From Flagellimonas lutaonensis (GTDB lineage: Bacteria; Bacteroidota; Bacteroidia; Flavobacteriales; Flavobacteriaceae), in assembly GCF_000963865.1 (NCBI RefSeq), contig NZ_CP011071.1, positions 2,112,501-2,176,500 of the forward strand: 64,000 nt of DNA, written 5' to 3'. Below are positions 53,367-62,489 of this stretch, piece by piece. Under the pieces are notes generated by a model. That model saw only the letters and a program-made list of their open reading frames with translations, did not search any database and was not told the origin of the DNA. A program made the translations under genes and the position numbers. Positions within the stretch are counted from its first letter, which is position 1, and each line of letters opens with the position of its first letter.

Positions 53367-55769
53367 ATGGAATCAATAGTACCTTATTTATGGGGATTTG
53401 GTCTTTTGGGACTACTGTACGTTTTTGTAAAGAACGCCTGGGTCTCGAAACAGGCCGTCGGAGACGAAAAAATGGCACGTATCGCCAAGAACATCGCTGA
53501 TGGCGCCATGTCTTTTCTTAAGGCAGAATATAAGATATTGGCCGTATTCGTAGTGGCCGTGGCCGCTTTGCTGGCATTTAAGGGCAGCAATGAAGAAGGC
53601 TCAAACTGGATGGTGGCCATTTCGTTCATCGTGGGGGCCATTTGTTCTGCATTGGCAGGTTTCATAGGTATGAAGGTTGCCACCAAGGCCAATGTACGTA
53701 CCACCAATGCGGCCAGAACATCGTTGGGCAAGGCGCTTGAAGTTGCATTTGCCGGCGGTTCTGTAATGGGACTTGGCGTGGTAGGCCTAGGGGTGCTCGG
53801 TTTGAGTGGGCTGTTCATGATTTACAGCGGCCAAGGCTGGGGCATCAACGAAGTGTTGAACGTACTTTCAGGTTTCTCACTGGGGGCCTCTTCGATAGCA
53901 CTGTTCGCCCGTGTAGGTGGCGGTATTTATACTAAGGCCGCTGATGTGGGCGCCGATCTTGTGGGTAAGGTAGAAGCGGGCATTCCTGAGGATCACCCGT
54001 TGAACCCTGCAACCATTGCAGATAACGTAGGTGACAACGTGGGTGATGTGGCCGGTATGGGCGCTGACCTTTTTGAGTCGTATGTCGGTTCCATTATCGG
54101 TACCATGGTATTGGGTGCTATTTTTGCGACCAATCCTGCCTTTACGGATGCTTTTGATGGTCTGGGAGCCGTGTATCTGCCCTTGGCATTGGCCGGTGCA
54201 GGGATCGTTATGTCGATCATAGGAACGTTTTTTGTGCGTGTCAAGGATGGGGGCAATCCGCAAACAGCCTTGAACATTGGCGAATTTGGTTCTGCATTTT
54301 TAATGCTGATAGCTTCTTATTTTTTGATTACCATGATGCTGCCCGAAACATGGACGGATGGCGGTAAAGAATATTCATCGATGGGTGTTTTCTGGGCAAC
54401 TATTGCTGGTCTTGTAGCTGGTTTGGCCGTTGGTAAGGTAACCGAATATTACACTGGCACTGGTACCAAACCTGTAAACTCAATTGTGCGTCAATCAGAA
54501 ACCGGATCGGCAACCAATATTATTGCCGGTTTGGGTGTTGGTATGATGTCTACTGCCATTCCAATCGTGTTGATCGCCATAGCCATTTTGGTATCGCACC
54601 ACTTTGCCGGGCTGTATGGTATTGCCATTGCCGCTGTTGGTATGCTTGCCAACACGGGAATCCAGTTGGCCGTAGATGCATATGGACCTATTTCTGATAA
54701 CGCCGGAGGTATTGCAGAGATGGCCGAGCTGCCGAGCGAGGTTCGTGAGCGTACCGATAAGTTGGATGCCGTAGGCAACACTACCGCGGCCATTGGTAAA
54801 GGTTTTGCGATTGCTTCAGCCGCTTTAACGGCTTTGGCGCTCTTTGCGGCATTTATGAAGACAGCGGGCGTACAGTCGATTGACGTATCGCAGCCCAAAA
54901 TTATGGCGGGACTTCTAGTAGGAGGCATGCTGCCATTTGTATTCTCGGCACTTTCGATGAATGCCGTGGGCCGAGCGGCCATGGCAATGATCGAAGAGGT
55001 TCGTCGTCAGTTCAAGGATATTCCCGAATTGAAGGCCGCTTTGGAAATTATGCGCAAGTATGATTCAGACCTTTCAAAGGCAACGGAAGCAGATAGAAAG
55101 ATTTTTGACGCCGCCGATGGTGTGGCCGAATATGAAAAATGTGTGGCCATTTCTACAACCGCCTCCATCAAAGAGATGGTGTTGCCCGGTTTGTTGGCAA
55201 TTGCAGTGCCTGTGGCCGTAGGTTTTTTGGGCGGTGCCGATATGTTGGGAGGCTTGCTTGCAGGCGTTACCACAGCCGGGGTGTTGATGGCGATTTTTCA
55301 ATCGAACGCCGGCGGTGCTTGGGATAATGCCAAGAAGACCATCGAAAGCGAGGGCCGTAAAGGTTCTGATGCCCATAAGGCTGCCGTAGTGGGTGATACT
55401 GTCGGTGATCCCTTTAAAGATACCTCGGGCCCCTCGTTGAACATCTTGTTGAAGTTGATGTCTGTTGTGGCCTTGGTCATTGCGCCCAGTTTGGTAAGCC
55501 TAACACCAGCAGATGAGGTGAGCATGTTGAAAGAAAACGGTACTGAAATAACCATTGCTACCGATGGGATGAAAGCGACCAAACAAGTAGAGAAGAAGGT
55601 AAAAGTGGTAATGAGCAATACCGAAGACGGTTCGTTCAAGGCTGTGGTAACGCAGGTCTACGAAGAGAACGGAGAAAAGAAAGAAGAGGTACGTGAATTT
55701 ACCGGAGCCACAAAGGAAGAGGTCAAAAAGGCTGTTGAAGAGTACAACAATGCCATTGACATAGAATAA
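53367..55769 (+). CDS. hppA: Membrane-bound, K+-dependent ion-pumping pyrophosphatase with a C-terminal extension
   Basis: An 800-residue M-PPase with about 16 membrane helices. The substrate loop is [19 protein letters not shown] near residue 192, then [19 protein letters not shown]; the second loop is [27 protein letters not shown] at residues 470-479 has alanine where K+-independent enzymes have lysine, so K+-dependence is expected. It couples pyrophosphate hydrolysis to Na+ and/or H+ export; which ion cannot be told. After the last helix near residue 710 there are 88 extra soluble residues (for example [20 protein letters not shown]), not part of the family core. Confidence 0.94.
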   Translation: MESIVPYLWGFGLLGLLYVFVKNAWVSKQAVGDEKMARIAKNIADGAMSFLKAEYKILAVFVVAVAALLAFKGSNEEGSNWMVAISFIVGAICSALAGFIGMKVATKANVRTTNAARTSLGKALEVAFAGGSVMGLGVVGLGVLGLSGLFMIYSGQGWGINEVLNVLSGFSLGASSIALFARVGGGIYTKAADVGADLVGKVEAGIPEDHPLNPATIADNVGDNVGDVAGMGADLFESYVGSIIGTMVLGAIFATNPAFTDAFDGLGAVYLPLALAGAGIVMSIIGTFFVRVKDGGNPQTALNIGEFGSAFLMLIASYFLITMMLPETWTDGGKEYSSMGVFWATIAGLVAGLAVGKVTEYYTGTGTKPVNSIVRQSETGSATNIIAGLGVGMMSTAIPIVLIAIAILVSHHFAGLYGIAIAAVGMLANTGIQLAVDAYGPISDNAGGIAEMAELPSEVRERTDKLDAVGNTTAAIGKGFAIASAALTALALFAAFMKTAGVQSIDVSQPKIMAGLLVGGMLPFVFSALSMNAVGRAAMAMIEEVRRQFKDIPELKAALEIMRKYDSDLSKATEADRKIFDAADGVAEYEKCVAISTTASIKEMVLPGLLAIAVPVAVGFLGGADMLGGLLAGVTTAGVLMAIFQSNAGGAWDNAKKTIESEGRKGSDAHKAAVVGDTVGDPFKDTSGPSLNILLKLMSVVALVIAPSLVSLTPADEVSMLKENGTEITIATDGMKATKQVEKKVKVVMSNTEDGSFKAVVTQVYEENGEKKEEVREFTGATKEEVKKAVEEYNNAIDIE

Positions 55770-55791
55770 CCCTTCGGTTCTTGCATGAATC

Positions 55792-55822
55792 AAAAGCCAT
55801 CCGCCTAAGGCGGATGGCTTTT
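55792..55822. terminator. Bidirectional terminator between hppA and tonB
   Basis: AAAAGCCATCCGCC TAA followed by its mirror GGCGGATGGCTTTT: a strong stem with A/T tracts on both sides, between two convergent genes. Confidence 0.9.
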
Positions 55823-55864
55823 GATTATTGTCATTCCCGCGTAAACAGGAATCCATGTGTAGCG

Positions 55865-56569
55865 TTATTGTAACTTAAACGTAATGGGTATCGCAAACGG
55901 TACTTTTACAGGGGTTCCACGTTGCTTGCCAGGGGTCATTTTAGGCAGTTTTGAAATGATCCTTGCGGCTTCTCCTTCCAATGCCTCATGGGGTCCTCGC
56001 ATTTTGATATTGTCGATGCTGCCATCTTTTTGAATGGTGAAGACGATATTGACACGACCTTGTAAGCCCATTTCCTGTGCCACCTTGGGGTAGCGAAAGT
56101 TTTTTCTGATATGCTTTTGCATCATCTCTTGAAAACAGGCCCGCTTATCTTCTTCATTCTCACAGCCTGGGAAAACAGGCACTTCTTCAATCACTGAAAA
56201 GGGAATTTCTTCAGGTTCGTCAATTTCAGCAACATCAATATCGGTATAATTCACAATTTCTGTGTTCTGGTCGGGCTCATTCGATTCAATGACCGACTCA
56301 ATAATATCGTCATCATCAGGTGCGATTTCTATTACAGGTGGCGCCTGAATTTTGGGTTTGGGGGGATCGGGCAGCTTTTGCACGGTTATGGGCACCTCTT
56401 CAATAAGTTCTTGGGGTACATGGTGTTTGGCAATGTCGATATCGGTTTCATAAAAAGTTTTCCACTCCAATACCACGTAGGTCAATAACAGTACCGTGGC
56501 CAGGCCTATCACAAAATAGAGGTCGGTGTTTCGTTTTACTTCAAATTGCGGGTTTTTCTTTGGTTCCAT
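55865..56569 (-). CDS. TonB energy transducer, FPGC type
   Basis: A 234-residue protein. An N-terminal inner-membrane anchor (LYFVIGLATVLLLTYVVLEW) is followed by a proline-rich spacer (LPDPPKPKIQAPPVI), an acidic stretch, then VIEEVPVFPGCENEEDK and the TonB C-terminal domain (HIRKNFRYPKVAQEMGLQ, GRVNIVFTIQKDGSIDNIKM, VKVPFAIPITFKLQ). It would pass proton-motive energy to outer-membrane TonB-dependent receptors. No exbBD is adjacent. It is a paralogue of the anchorless protein at 39671. Confidence 0.88.
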   Translation of the reverse strand: MEPKKNPQFEVKRNTDLYFVIGLATVLLLTYVVLEWKTFYETDIDIAKHHVPQELIEEVPITVQKLPDPPKPKIQAPPVIEIAPDDDDIIESVIESNEPDQNTEIVNYTDIDVAEIDEPEEIPFSVIEEVPVFPGCENEEDKRACFQEMMQKHIRKNFRYPKVAQEMGLQGRVNIVFTIQKDGSIDNIKMRGPHEALEGEAARIISKLPKMTPGKQRGTPVKVPFAIPITFKLQ

Positions 56570-56756
56570 CTTTTTTGTTTTTTTGGCTTTATCAGAAGCA
56601 CATTAGTAATCATGATGAAACTACCATTGATTTCAGCGGAAAAAAATCGATAATGAGCGAGCGGTTGGTTTGGATGAGGGAATAGGGGTTGAAAAGAGGA
56701 ATCAATAGTTGTTTTTGAGACAATGCACTGCTGTTTAAAGCAATATCTTTGATTCG

Positions 56757-57759
56757 ATGAAATGGTTTACTGAAGATAAATTACAGATTATCGGCTTTCA
56801 GAGCTATGGTACACGCTCAATACTCCATTTGCGCGGTCGGGCCCTGGAAGACGAAAAAATAGATTTGGAACAGAAAGGTTTTTTCAATTTGCTTCGAAAT
56901 ACATGGAAGCGCTTTGAAACAGATGAGGTAAAGAATACGGAGATTGTGGTAAAACTTCCGAACGGTCAATCATTGCGAACCACTACCGACAACGATGGTT
57001 ATTTTTTGTTGCGGGAACAGGTAAACGGCCTATCAGAATGGGCCAATGAAGAAGGTTGGGTACAACTCACAACATCATTTGCCGATACAAGTCAAAAAAA
57101 GGGAGGTTTTACACCAGAATCGCTTTCCCTCAGAGATGTTGATTCCAAAAACTTTGGCATATGGCGTTATCAGTGATATAGACGATACCATTTTGCACAC
57201 TGGCGTGGTTTCTTCACTCAAGTGGCGGGTTTTGATGAATACCTTTTTCAAGAGGGCAACAAGTAGGTCGGCACTTGAAGGCACCGCATCTTTCTATCAC
57301 AAACTACATCGGGGAAAGTCGGGCAGTGCGGCCAATCCCATATTTTATGTGAGCCACAGCCCATGGAACATGTACCGCTATCTGGAATTGTTTCTGAAGA
57401 CCAATAATTTCCCTAAAGGACCTATCTTACTCCGCAGTATGGCAAGTTTTCGCTCGAGAAATAAAAAGAATGGAAATCCCCATAAATACCTCGAGATAGT
57501 GAACATTTTGGAAACTTATCCCGAGTTGTCATTTCTGTTGATAGGTGACAGTGGAGAAAAAGACGGTGATATATACCTTGATATATCAAACAGATTTCCT
57601 GGCAGAATTAAGGCCATCTACCTCAGAAGTGTGAACGACACCAAAAGAGTTGAGAGAATACAAGAGATGTTTCGGGATTATCGAGACGTACCTTTTCTCA
57701 TGGTCAATAATACTGAAGAGGTCATAGCCCACGCCGAAGCACTTCATCTCATTCAATGA
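56757..57759 (+). pseudogene. APP1-like phosphatidate phosphatase-domain (DUF2183) gene with a one-base frameshift
   Basis: Two overlapping frames together make one normal member of this family (about 330 residues). The first frame, from ATG 56757, gives the N-terminal part (IIGFQSYGTRSILHLRGRAL to FADTSQ) and stops at 57176. The second frame, one base further, carries QNRFPSEMLIP, the catalytic GVISDIDDTILHTGV and VSHSPWN, LLIGDSGEKDGDIY, and ends at 57759. The switch maps to the A7 run at 57094-57100; with six A the frames join as SQKREVLHQNRFPSEML. It may be a true inactivation, a homopolymer read error, or transcript slippage. If intact it would be a lipid-phosphatase-like HAD enzyme. Confidence 0.85.
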
Positions 57760-57761
57760 TA

Positions 57762-58376
57762 TCAAAACAGCCCGTGTATCTCGGCATCGATTTTGTTGAT
57801 TACCTCGCCCAGATCTTCTTGCTTGTCAACAAAATTGACCTCATCGACATCGACAATCAGTAATTTGCCCTTTTCGTAGGTGTTTACCCAAGCCTCGTAC
57901 CGTTCGTTCAGTCGGCTCAAATAGTCGATTGAGATACTGTTCTCGTACTCACGGCCCCTTTTATGGATTTGGTTAACGAGGTTTGGTATCGAACTGCGCA
58001 AGTATATCAACAGGTCTGGTGGTTGCACCAAACTTTCCATCAACTCGAACAGGCTGCGGTAATTTTCAAAATCTCGGTTGGTCATCAGGCCCATGGCATG
58101 CAGGTTGGGCGCAAAAATATGGGCATCTTCATAAATGGTTCTGTCTTGTATCACATTTTTGCCACTCTCCCGTATTTTGAGAATCTGTCGGTAACGGCTA
58201 TTCAAAAAATAGATCTGTAGGTTGAAGCTCCACCGCTCCATTTGGGTATAAAAGTCATCGAGATAGGGGTTGTCGACCACATCTTCGAAATGGGCTTCCC
58301 ATTTGTAATGTTTTGCCAATAAGGTGGTTAAAGTTGTTTTTCCTGCTCCAATATTTCCGGCAACAGCAATGTGCAT
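57762..58376 (-). CDS. Deoxynucleoside kinase
   Basis: A 204-residue dNK/dGK-family kinase. P-loop AGNIGAGKTTLTTLLA, substrate segment FEDVVDNPYLDDFY, the D-R-T motif in IQDRTIYEDAHIFA, and a lid with HKRGREYENSI are all present, so it should phosphorylate deoxyadenosine or deoxyguanosine in nucleoside salvage. It is a paralogue of the folK-fused domain at 8571, which lacks the arginine of the D-R-T motif. Its stop is 2 bp from the APP1-like gene stop. Confidence 0.92.
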   Translation of the reverse strand: MHIAVAGNIGAGKTTLTTLLAKHYKWEAHFEDVVDNPYLDDFYTQMERWSFNLQIYFLNSRYRQILKIRESGKNVIQDRTIYEDAHIFAPNLHAMGLMTNRDFENYRSLFELMESLVQPPDLLIYLRSSIPNLVNQIHKRGREYENSISIDYLSRLNERYEAWVNTYEKGKLLIVDVDEVNFVDKQEDLGEVINKIDAEIHGLF

Positions 58377-58518
58377 GGTGTGTTTAGTTTTTTGAAATCC
58401 TTACAATTCCATTAAAAAAATCGGGAGGATGCAATATACAAACTGTATCGGGTTTGGTGAAAAATTTAGGTTGAAATGCACAAGGGGCTTTTCATCACAA
58501 ACAATTCACAACAATATT

Positions 58519-58547
58519 TTGATTTTTTGGATGAATACGTACTTTTG
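58519..58547 (+). promoter_or_regulatory. Promoter of metK
   Basis: TTG at 58519-58521 (in TTTTG) and TACTTTTG at 58540-58547, spaced 18 bp, match the Bacteroidota -33/-7 pattern (TTG / TAnnTTTG). It would give a leader of about 130 nt that contains the SAM-II-like element. Confidence 0.65.
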
Positions 58548-58555
58548 CCATTCAA

Positions 58556-58632
58556 ATTGGAGGATAGATTTGACTGATTGCAACCTCCCTCTCTTGAACA
58601 TGTTTCAGGAACTAAAAAATGCTAAAAAGTGG
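58556..58632 (+). ncRNA. SAM-II (SAM-alpha) riboswitch candidate upstream of metK
   Basis: P1 is GGAGG (58559-58563) with CCTCC (58584-58588), enclosing ATAGATTTGACTGATTGCAA, which matches the SAM-II loop core (GATTT...TTGCAA). After a small inserted hairpin (TGAACATGTTTCA) come AAAAAATGCTAAAAAGTGG, the conserved 3' pseudoknot strand (AAATGCTAAA). SAM-II elements control methionine/SAM genes in Alphaproteobacteria and Bacteroidota. The element ends 54 nt before the metK ATG. Recognition is from memory of the consensus. The rest of the 309-bp gap 58377-58685 shows only the promoter. Confidence 0.75.
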
Positions 58633-58685
58633 TGTAAACTTCTTTGGGCTGTAACGTCAAATCTCTTCTAAATAAAAAACGATAC

Positions 58686-59939
58686 ATGCCTTATCTTTTT
58701 ACCTCTGAATCTGTTAGCGAAGGACATCCAGACAAAGTGGCCGACCAAATAAGCGATGCCCTATTAGATAATTTTTTGGCGTTTGACCCTGAAAGCAAGG
58801 TGGCCTGCGAGACCTTGGTCACAACAGGCCAGGTGGTGTTGGCCGGCGAGGTGAAGAGCGATACGTATTTAGATGTTCAGAACATCGCCCGAGAGACCAT
58901 CAATAAAATTGGATATACCAAGGGGGAGTACCAGTTCAGCGGTGATTCGTGCGGGGTTATTTCATTGATACATGAGCAATCACAAGAGATCAACCAAGGG
59001 GTTGATCGGGGTTCAAAAGAAGAACAGGGTGCCGGCGACCAGGGCATGATGTTCGGGTACGCCACCAACGAAACCGAAAATTATATGCCCTTGGCATTGG
59101 ATATTTCGCACAAGATCTTGCAGGTTTTGTCAGATTTACGAAAAGAGGGTTCTGAAATGCCCTATCTGCGACCTGATGCCAAGGCACAGGTGACCATCGA
59201 ATACTCTGATAAGAACGTGCCGCAGCGCATCGACACCATCGTGGTCTCTACCCAGCACGATGAATTTGATAGTGATGAGAAGATGTTGGAGCGCATCAAG
59301 AATGATATCATCAAAATTTTGATACCGAAGGTAAAAGCGCAACTACCTGAATATGTACAAGAGCTTTTCAATAATGATATCAAGTACCACATTAACCCCA
59401 CAGGAAAATTTGTGATCGGTGGCCCCCATGGTGATACAGGCCTTACGGGAAGAAAAATCATTATCGACACCTATGGTGGCAAGGGTGCCCATGGGGGCGG
59501 GGCCTTCAGTGGAAAAGATCCTAGTAAAGTAGATCGCAGTGCCGCCTATGCGGCACGCCATGCAGCCAAAAATTTAGTGGCAGCCGGGGTGGCCGATGAG
59601 ATAATGGTGCAGGTCAGCTATGCGATAGGGGTAGTGGAACCTACCTCGATTTTTGTGGACACGTTTGGTACCTCAAAAGTGGCGCTATCAGATGGTGAAA
59701 TTGCCGAAAAGGTGATGGAGTTGTTCGACATGCGTCCGTTTGCCATTGAAGAGCGCTTGAAACTCCGAAATCCCATCTATCTTGAAACCGCAGCCTATGG
59801 CCATATGGGTAAAGAGCCGCGAACTGTGACCAAGGTTTTTGAATCGCCCTATAACGGCCGTGTTGAAAAAGAGGTTGAGCTCTTCACTTGGGAGAAGTTG
59901 GATAGCGTCGAGAAGGTCAAGGAAGCTTTTGGATTATAG
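58686..59939 (+). CDS. metK: S-adenosylmethionine synthetase
   Basis: A 417-residue methionine adenosyltransferase. Marks are [33 protein letters not shown] (methionine/ATP loop), and [19 protein letters not shown] (P-loop-like motif 2). It makes SAM from methionine and ATP. It is somewhat longer than the E. coli enzyme, as usual in Bacteroidota. The start [17 protein letters not shown] (ATG 58686) is clear; the open frame upstream overlaps the leader RNA. The upstream riboswitch suggests feedback by its own product. Confidence 0.97.
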   Translation: MPYLFTSESVSEGHPDKVADQISDALLDNFLAFDPESKVACETLVTTGQVVLAGEVKSDTYLDVQNIARETINKIGYTKGEYQFSGDSCGVISLIHEQSQEINQGVDRGSKEEQGAGDQGMMFGYATNETENYMPLALDISHKILQVLSDLRKEGSEMPYLRPDAKAQVTIEYSDKNVPQRIDTIVVSTQHDEFDSDEKMLERIKNDIIKILIPKVKAQLPEYVQELFNNDIKYHINPTGKFVIGGPHGDTGLTGRKIIIDTYGGKGAHGGGAFSGKDPSKVDRSAAYAARHAAKNLVAAGVADEIMVQVSYAIGVVEPTSIFVDTFGTSKVALSDGEIAEKVMELFDMRPFAIEERLKLRNPIYLETAAYGHMGKEPRTVTKVFESPYNGRVEKEVELFTWEKLDSVEKVKEAFGL

Positions 59940-59959
59940 TTGTTATTTGATTTAAAACT

Positions 59960-60033
59960 GTCAGTTTTAGCGCAGTCGAAAACTATTTTAGGATAAACCT
60001 TTTTAGGACATCACAACCGTGCTCGATGTGACA
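59960..60033. repeat. Split copy of a dispersed intergenic repeat
   Basis: GCGCAGTCGAAAAC (about 59970-59983) and GCTCGATGTGACA (60021-60033) are inverse pieces of the string found whole at 63791-63811 (TGTCACATCGAGCGCAGTCGA in part). It lies in the 167-bp gap after metK, which shows no clear terminator. Confidence 0.4.
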
Positions 60034-60106
60034 TCAGTATTACTTTCATATAACTTTCACTTCAGATTTCTTTTGTAGTTTTAGACTCGTACCAAAACCT
60101 ATCGAA

Positions 60107-62041
60107 ATGAAATTACGCTTTCAACTGCTTGTGGTGTCTTTTGCGACATTGACAATTATTTCCTCCTGTAAAAAAACCACCAAAACAGCAACGCTCGTTG
60201 AAGAGAACTATGTTGAACTTCACTATAATAAGCAAGAGGTGGATATTGAAATGCGCGATGGGGTGAAATTGCATACGACTATTTATTCCCCCAAGGATAC
60301 TTCCAAAGAATACCCCATATTGATGCAACGAACGCCCTACAGCTCTAGGCCTTATGGCGAAGGGAAGTTTAAGAAAAAGATTGGGCCTAACATCCATCTG
60401 ATGAAAGAGGGCAATATAATCGTCTACCAAGATGTTCGTGGGCGTTGGTTGAGCGAGGGGCATTATGAGAATATGAGGGCCTACATTCCAAACAAGACGT
60501 CGAACGACCAAGTTGATGAAAGCACCGATACGTACGATACCATCGAATGGCTTGTAAACAATGTAGAGAACAATAATGGCCGGGTAGGTGTTTGGGGCAT
60601 TTCATACCCCGGCTTTTATGCCACCTATGCCACCATAGACCCACATCCCGCCTTAAAGGCATCTTCACCGCAGGCGTGCATCGGTGATTTCTTTTTTGAT
60701 GATTTTCACCACAACGGGGCCTATCTGTTGAGTTATTTCAGGGCCACCTCGGTATTTGGCACCCCACGGCCCAATGGTGACCAGCCTATTGACACAGCCT
60801 GGTATACCTTGCCCGATATCGGTACCGAAGACCAGTACCAGTTTTTTTTGGATGCGGGTCCGTTGAAGAACCTCAATCATTTTTTTGAATACGATATCAA
60901 GGACATGACTTCTATCTCTCCGGACGAAATGACCGATGATTTCTTCTGGAACGAACTCAAAGAACACCCCAACTACGATGAATTATGGCAACGTCGCGGA
61001 TTGATCCAACATCTCGATAAAACAAAACCCCATGTAGCCACCATGATCGTGGGCGGATGGTTTGATGCCGAAGACCTGTACGGCCCGTTGGAAACCTACA
61101 AGAACATTGAAAAGCACAATGAAGGTGCTTACAATACCATAGTATTTGGGCCGTGGGACCATGGTGGTTGGGCCCGTAGAAATGGTAGAACCACCGTAGG
61201 AAACTATTATTTCGGAGACAGTATTTCGGAGTTTTATCAAGAAGCGATAGAGACCAAGTTCTTTAACCATTTTTTGAAGGGCGAAGGCAGTGGCAATACG
61301 GGCCTACCTGAGGCGTATGTGTTCGACACCGGAAAAAAGGAATGGAAACAATACGATACATGGCCGCCCGCAGGAGTGGTCAAAAAAACCATGTACTTAT
61401 CTCCTGATCAAGAACTGACCGATGATCGCAAGGATGTTGTTGGGGTCAAGTTTATTAGCGATGTGACCAAACCGGTACCGTATTCAGAAGACATCAAATC
61501 AGTTTTCACCCCGCGAAAATATATGACCGACGACCAACGCTTTGCCGCACGCCGTTCAGACGTGTTGGTGTTTGAGACCGACCCGCTCGAAGAAGACCTT
61601 ACCCTGGCCGGTGATATATTTGCCCGTTTAAACGTCGCCACTACGGGTACTGCCGCCGACTGGATCGTAAAGGTCATCGATGTGCACCCCCATGATGCCG
61701 AGACCAACGAAGAAATGCAAGATCATCTGAAAATGAGCAACTACCACATGATGGTACGCAGTGAGGTAATGCGTGGGCGCTTCCGCAATAGTTTCTCAAA
61801 TCCAGAACCGTTTGTTCCCAACCAGAAGACAAATGTTACCATTAAGCTGCAAGATGTTTTCCATACCATCAAAAAAGGCCATAAACTTCAGATTCAGGTA
61901 CAGAGCACGTGGTTTCCGCTCATTGATTTAAATCCGCAGACCTATGTCGAGAACATTTTTAAGGCCGATGAGGATGATTTTAAAACGCAGACCCATGCGG
62001 TTTTTACCGATTCGAATATTGAGTTTTCGGTGTTGCGGTAG
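60107..62041 (+). CDS. CocE/NonD-family lipoprotein hydrolase (X-Pro peptidase S15-like)
   Basis: A 644-residue hydrolase. The lipobox is in LTIISSCKK (C21), so it is a membrane-anchored exported enzyme. The alpha/beta-hydrolase domain has the nucleophile S166 in GVWGISYPGFYA, an acid in GGWFDAEDLYG (about D320) and H352 in GPWDHGGW. The C-terminal third is the jelly-roll typical of cocaine esterase and glutaryl-7-ACA acylase (LAGDIFARLNVATTGTAADW, HKLQIQVQSTWFPL). Likely substrates are amino-acid esters, amides or dipeptides. It is monocistronic. Confidence 0.9.
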   Translation: MKLRFQLLVVSFATLTIISSCKKTTKTATLVEENYVELHYNKQEVDIEMRDGVKLHTTIYSPKDTSKEYPILMQRTPYSSRPYGEGKFKKKIGPNIHLMKEGNIIVYQDVRGRWLSEGHYENMRAYIPNKTSNDQVDESTDTYDTIEWLVNNVENNNGRVGVWGISYPGFYATYATIDPHPALKASSPQACIGDFFFDDFHHNGAYLLSYFRATSVFGTPRPNGDQPIDTAWYTLPDIGTEDQYQFFLDAGPLKNLNHFFEYDIKDMTSISPDEMTDDFFWNELKEHPNYDELWQRRGLIQHLDKTKPHVATMIVGGWFDAEDLYGPLETYKNIEKHNEGAYNTIVFGPWDHGGWARRNGRTTVGNYYFGDSISEFYQEAIETKFFNHFLKGEGSGNTGLPEAYVFDTGKKEWKQYDTWPPAGVVKKTMYLSPDQELTDDRKDVVGVKFISDVTKPVPYSEDIKSVFTPRKYMTDDQRFAARRSDVLVFETDPLEEDLTLAGDIFARLNVATTGTAADWIVKVIDVHPHDAETNEEMQDHLKMSNYHMMVRSEVMRGRFRNSFSNPEPFVPNQKTNVTIKLQDVFHTIKKGHKLQIQVQSTWFPLIDLNPQTYVENIFKADEDDFKTQTHAVFTDSNIEFSVLR

Positions 62042-62230
62042 ATTTCTCACATTCTCCTGAATTCCCTCTTGATCGGTTTGAAATGATGATTGACAATTAA
62101 AGAACCCTGGTGTCATTTCGAAATGAACGAAGTGACTGAGAAATATATAAAGAATGTGATTACCCTATGAAATCACTAGGTATTTTGTGAAATTTTGCCA
62201 AATGATTAGGATATTCGAAAATTCTTCCGT

Positions 62231-62238
62231 TAACTTTG
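62231..62238 (+). promoter_or_regulatory. -7 promoter element before the metY riboswitch
   Basis: TAACTTTG fits TAnnTTTG and starts 39 nt before the SAM riboswitch core, so transcription would cover the whole aptamer. No TTG lies at the usual -33 spacing. Confidence 0.45.
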
Positions 62239-62269
62239 TTCCAGTAAGTTCAAACACGTATTGAATAGT

Positions 62270-62380
62270 TATCAAGAAAGGTGGAGGGAATAGACCCTAT
62301 GAAGCCTTAGCAACCTCCCGCTCCACGTGGAAAGGTGCTACATTCTATCCCTAAGTAGATTTGGGAAAAGATAGCAACCA
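62270..62380 (+). ncRNA. SAM-I riboswitch (S box) upstream of metY
   Basis: The S-box core is clear: TTATCAAGAAAGGTGGAGGG, then GACCCTATGAAGCC, TAGCAACCTCCC, GGAAAGGTGCTACATTC and the closing AAGATAGCAAC that pairs with the 5' TTATC. It lies 110 nt before the metY ATG and should control it by SAM binding, either by termination or by blocking translation; I see no strong terminator with a T-run. The upstream 62042-62230 holds a dispersed repeat (about 62111-62142) and nothing else clear. Confidence 0.93.
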
Positions 62381-62489
62381 TTGAATCACCTCGATATTTC
62401 TTTCTTGTAACTTTTTTGATTGTGTCTTTTCACAAAAGCGGAAGGGCCATCGTGTTTTTAAATCATTTGTAATCTAAAATTTAAAAACA

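Noticed and set aside
57094-57100. Programmed -1 frameshift at A-AAA-AAG
   Set aside because: The heptamer looks right for -1 slippage, but the downstream frame needs +1 (or loss of one A), so a dnaX-type event would not join the halves.
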